From positions 1 through 5,225 of the forward strand of contig SAUS01000114.1 in NCBI GenBank assembly GCA_004000625.1: DNA of 5,225 nt. Reading direction: 5' to 3'. Position numbers and translations under genes: made by a program. Below the pieces are notes generated by a model. That model made no database searches. It was not told where the DNA came from and saw nothing but the letters and a program-made list of their open reading frames with translations. Shown here in pieces: positions 5,220 through 5,225 of the stretch. Source of the DNA: Candidatus Cibiobacter qucibialis. Its GTDB lineage: Bacteria > Bacillota > Clostridia > Oscillospirales > Ruminococcaceae. Each line of letters begins with the position of its first letter. Within the stretch, counting starts at the first letter, position 1.

Positions 5220-5225
5220 CGGCAT

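Noticed and set aside
3736..5220. Very long minus-strand open frame (about 494 codons) opposite the GtrA-family gene, the small gene and deoC
   Set aside because: It is a mirror of three well-supported + strand genes. Its translation is rich in Cys, His and Gln with no domain, and it crosses a terminator and intergenic DNA. It is an artefact of codon bias.
1..5225. Composite mobile element bounded by the inverted repeats
   Set aside because: The enclosed genes are conserved housekeeping genes, and there is no transposase, integrase or target-site duplication. The repeats are better read as independent copies of a small intergenic element.

Overview
The window is an ordinary chromosomal stretch of a Gram-positive, Clostridia-like bacterium. 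All recognisable genes are on the + strand. The best guess is a gut member of the Oscillospirales (Faecalibacterium/Gemmiger/Subdoligranulum-like). This rests on three things: moderately high GC with C/G-ending codons, the gene order cmk - plsC - ispH/rpsA, and the single reading frame that joins IspH to ribosomal protein S1, which is a known clostridial arrangement. The genus is inference.

Layout. Positions 1-131 hold a palindrome-rich repeat-like segment (7-56) and an AT-rich leader with the cmk ribosome binding site. Then come cmk (cytidylate kinase, 132-797), a 229-nt spacer with a palindromic unit (883-908), plsC (1-acylglycerol-3-phosphate acyltransferase, 1027-1647), and 24 nt later the ispH-rpsA fusion (1672-3594), closed by a strong intrinsic terminator (3611-3645). 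After an 80-nt spacer with several short inverted repeats come a GtrA-family membrane protein (3727-4176), a 52-residue single-span membrane protein with a CxxC motif (4238-4396), and deoC (deoxyribose-phosphate aldolase, 4393-5049), which overlaps the small gene by ATGA. A second terminator (5084-5132) follows. The right edge (5162-5219) carries a second copy, in opposite orientation, of the repeat seen at the left edge.

How the genes fit together. The first block is a growth and housekeeping cluster: CMP/dCMP phosphorylation, phosphatidic acid synthesis, the last step of the non-mevalonate isoprenoid pathway, and mRNA binding on the ribosome. The second block combines a possible flippase-like or small membrane protein with deoxynucleoside catabolism, and the genes have no obvious common pathway.

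The most interesting signal lies inside the fusion gene. Exactly at the IspH/S1 boundary there is a near-perfect Shine-Dalgarno sequence followed by an in-frame ATG that would start a normal free-standing S1 (Met-Ser-Glu-Glu...). Lysine codon choice also flips at that point, from 14 AAA : 3 AAG in the IspH part to 1 AAA : 35 AAG in the S1 part. Together these suggest that the cell makes S1 on its own, in large amounts, from inside the fusion gene. I found no defence system, CRISPR array, mobile-element gene, tRNA or rRNA.
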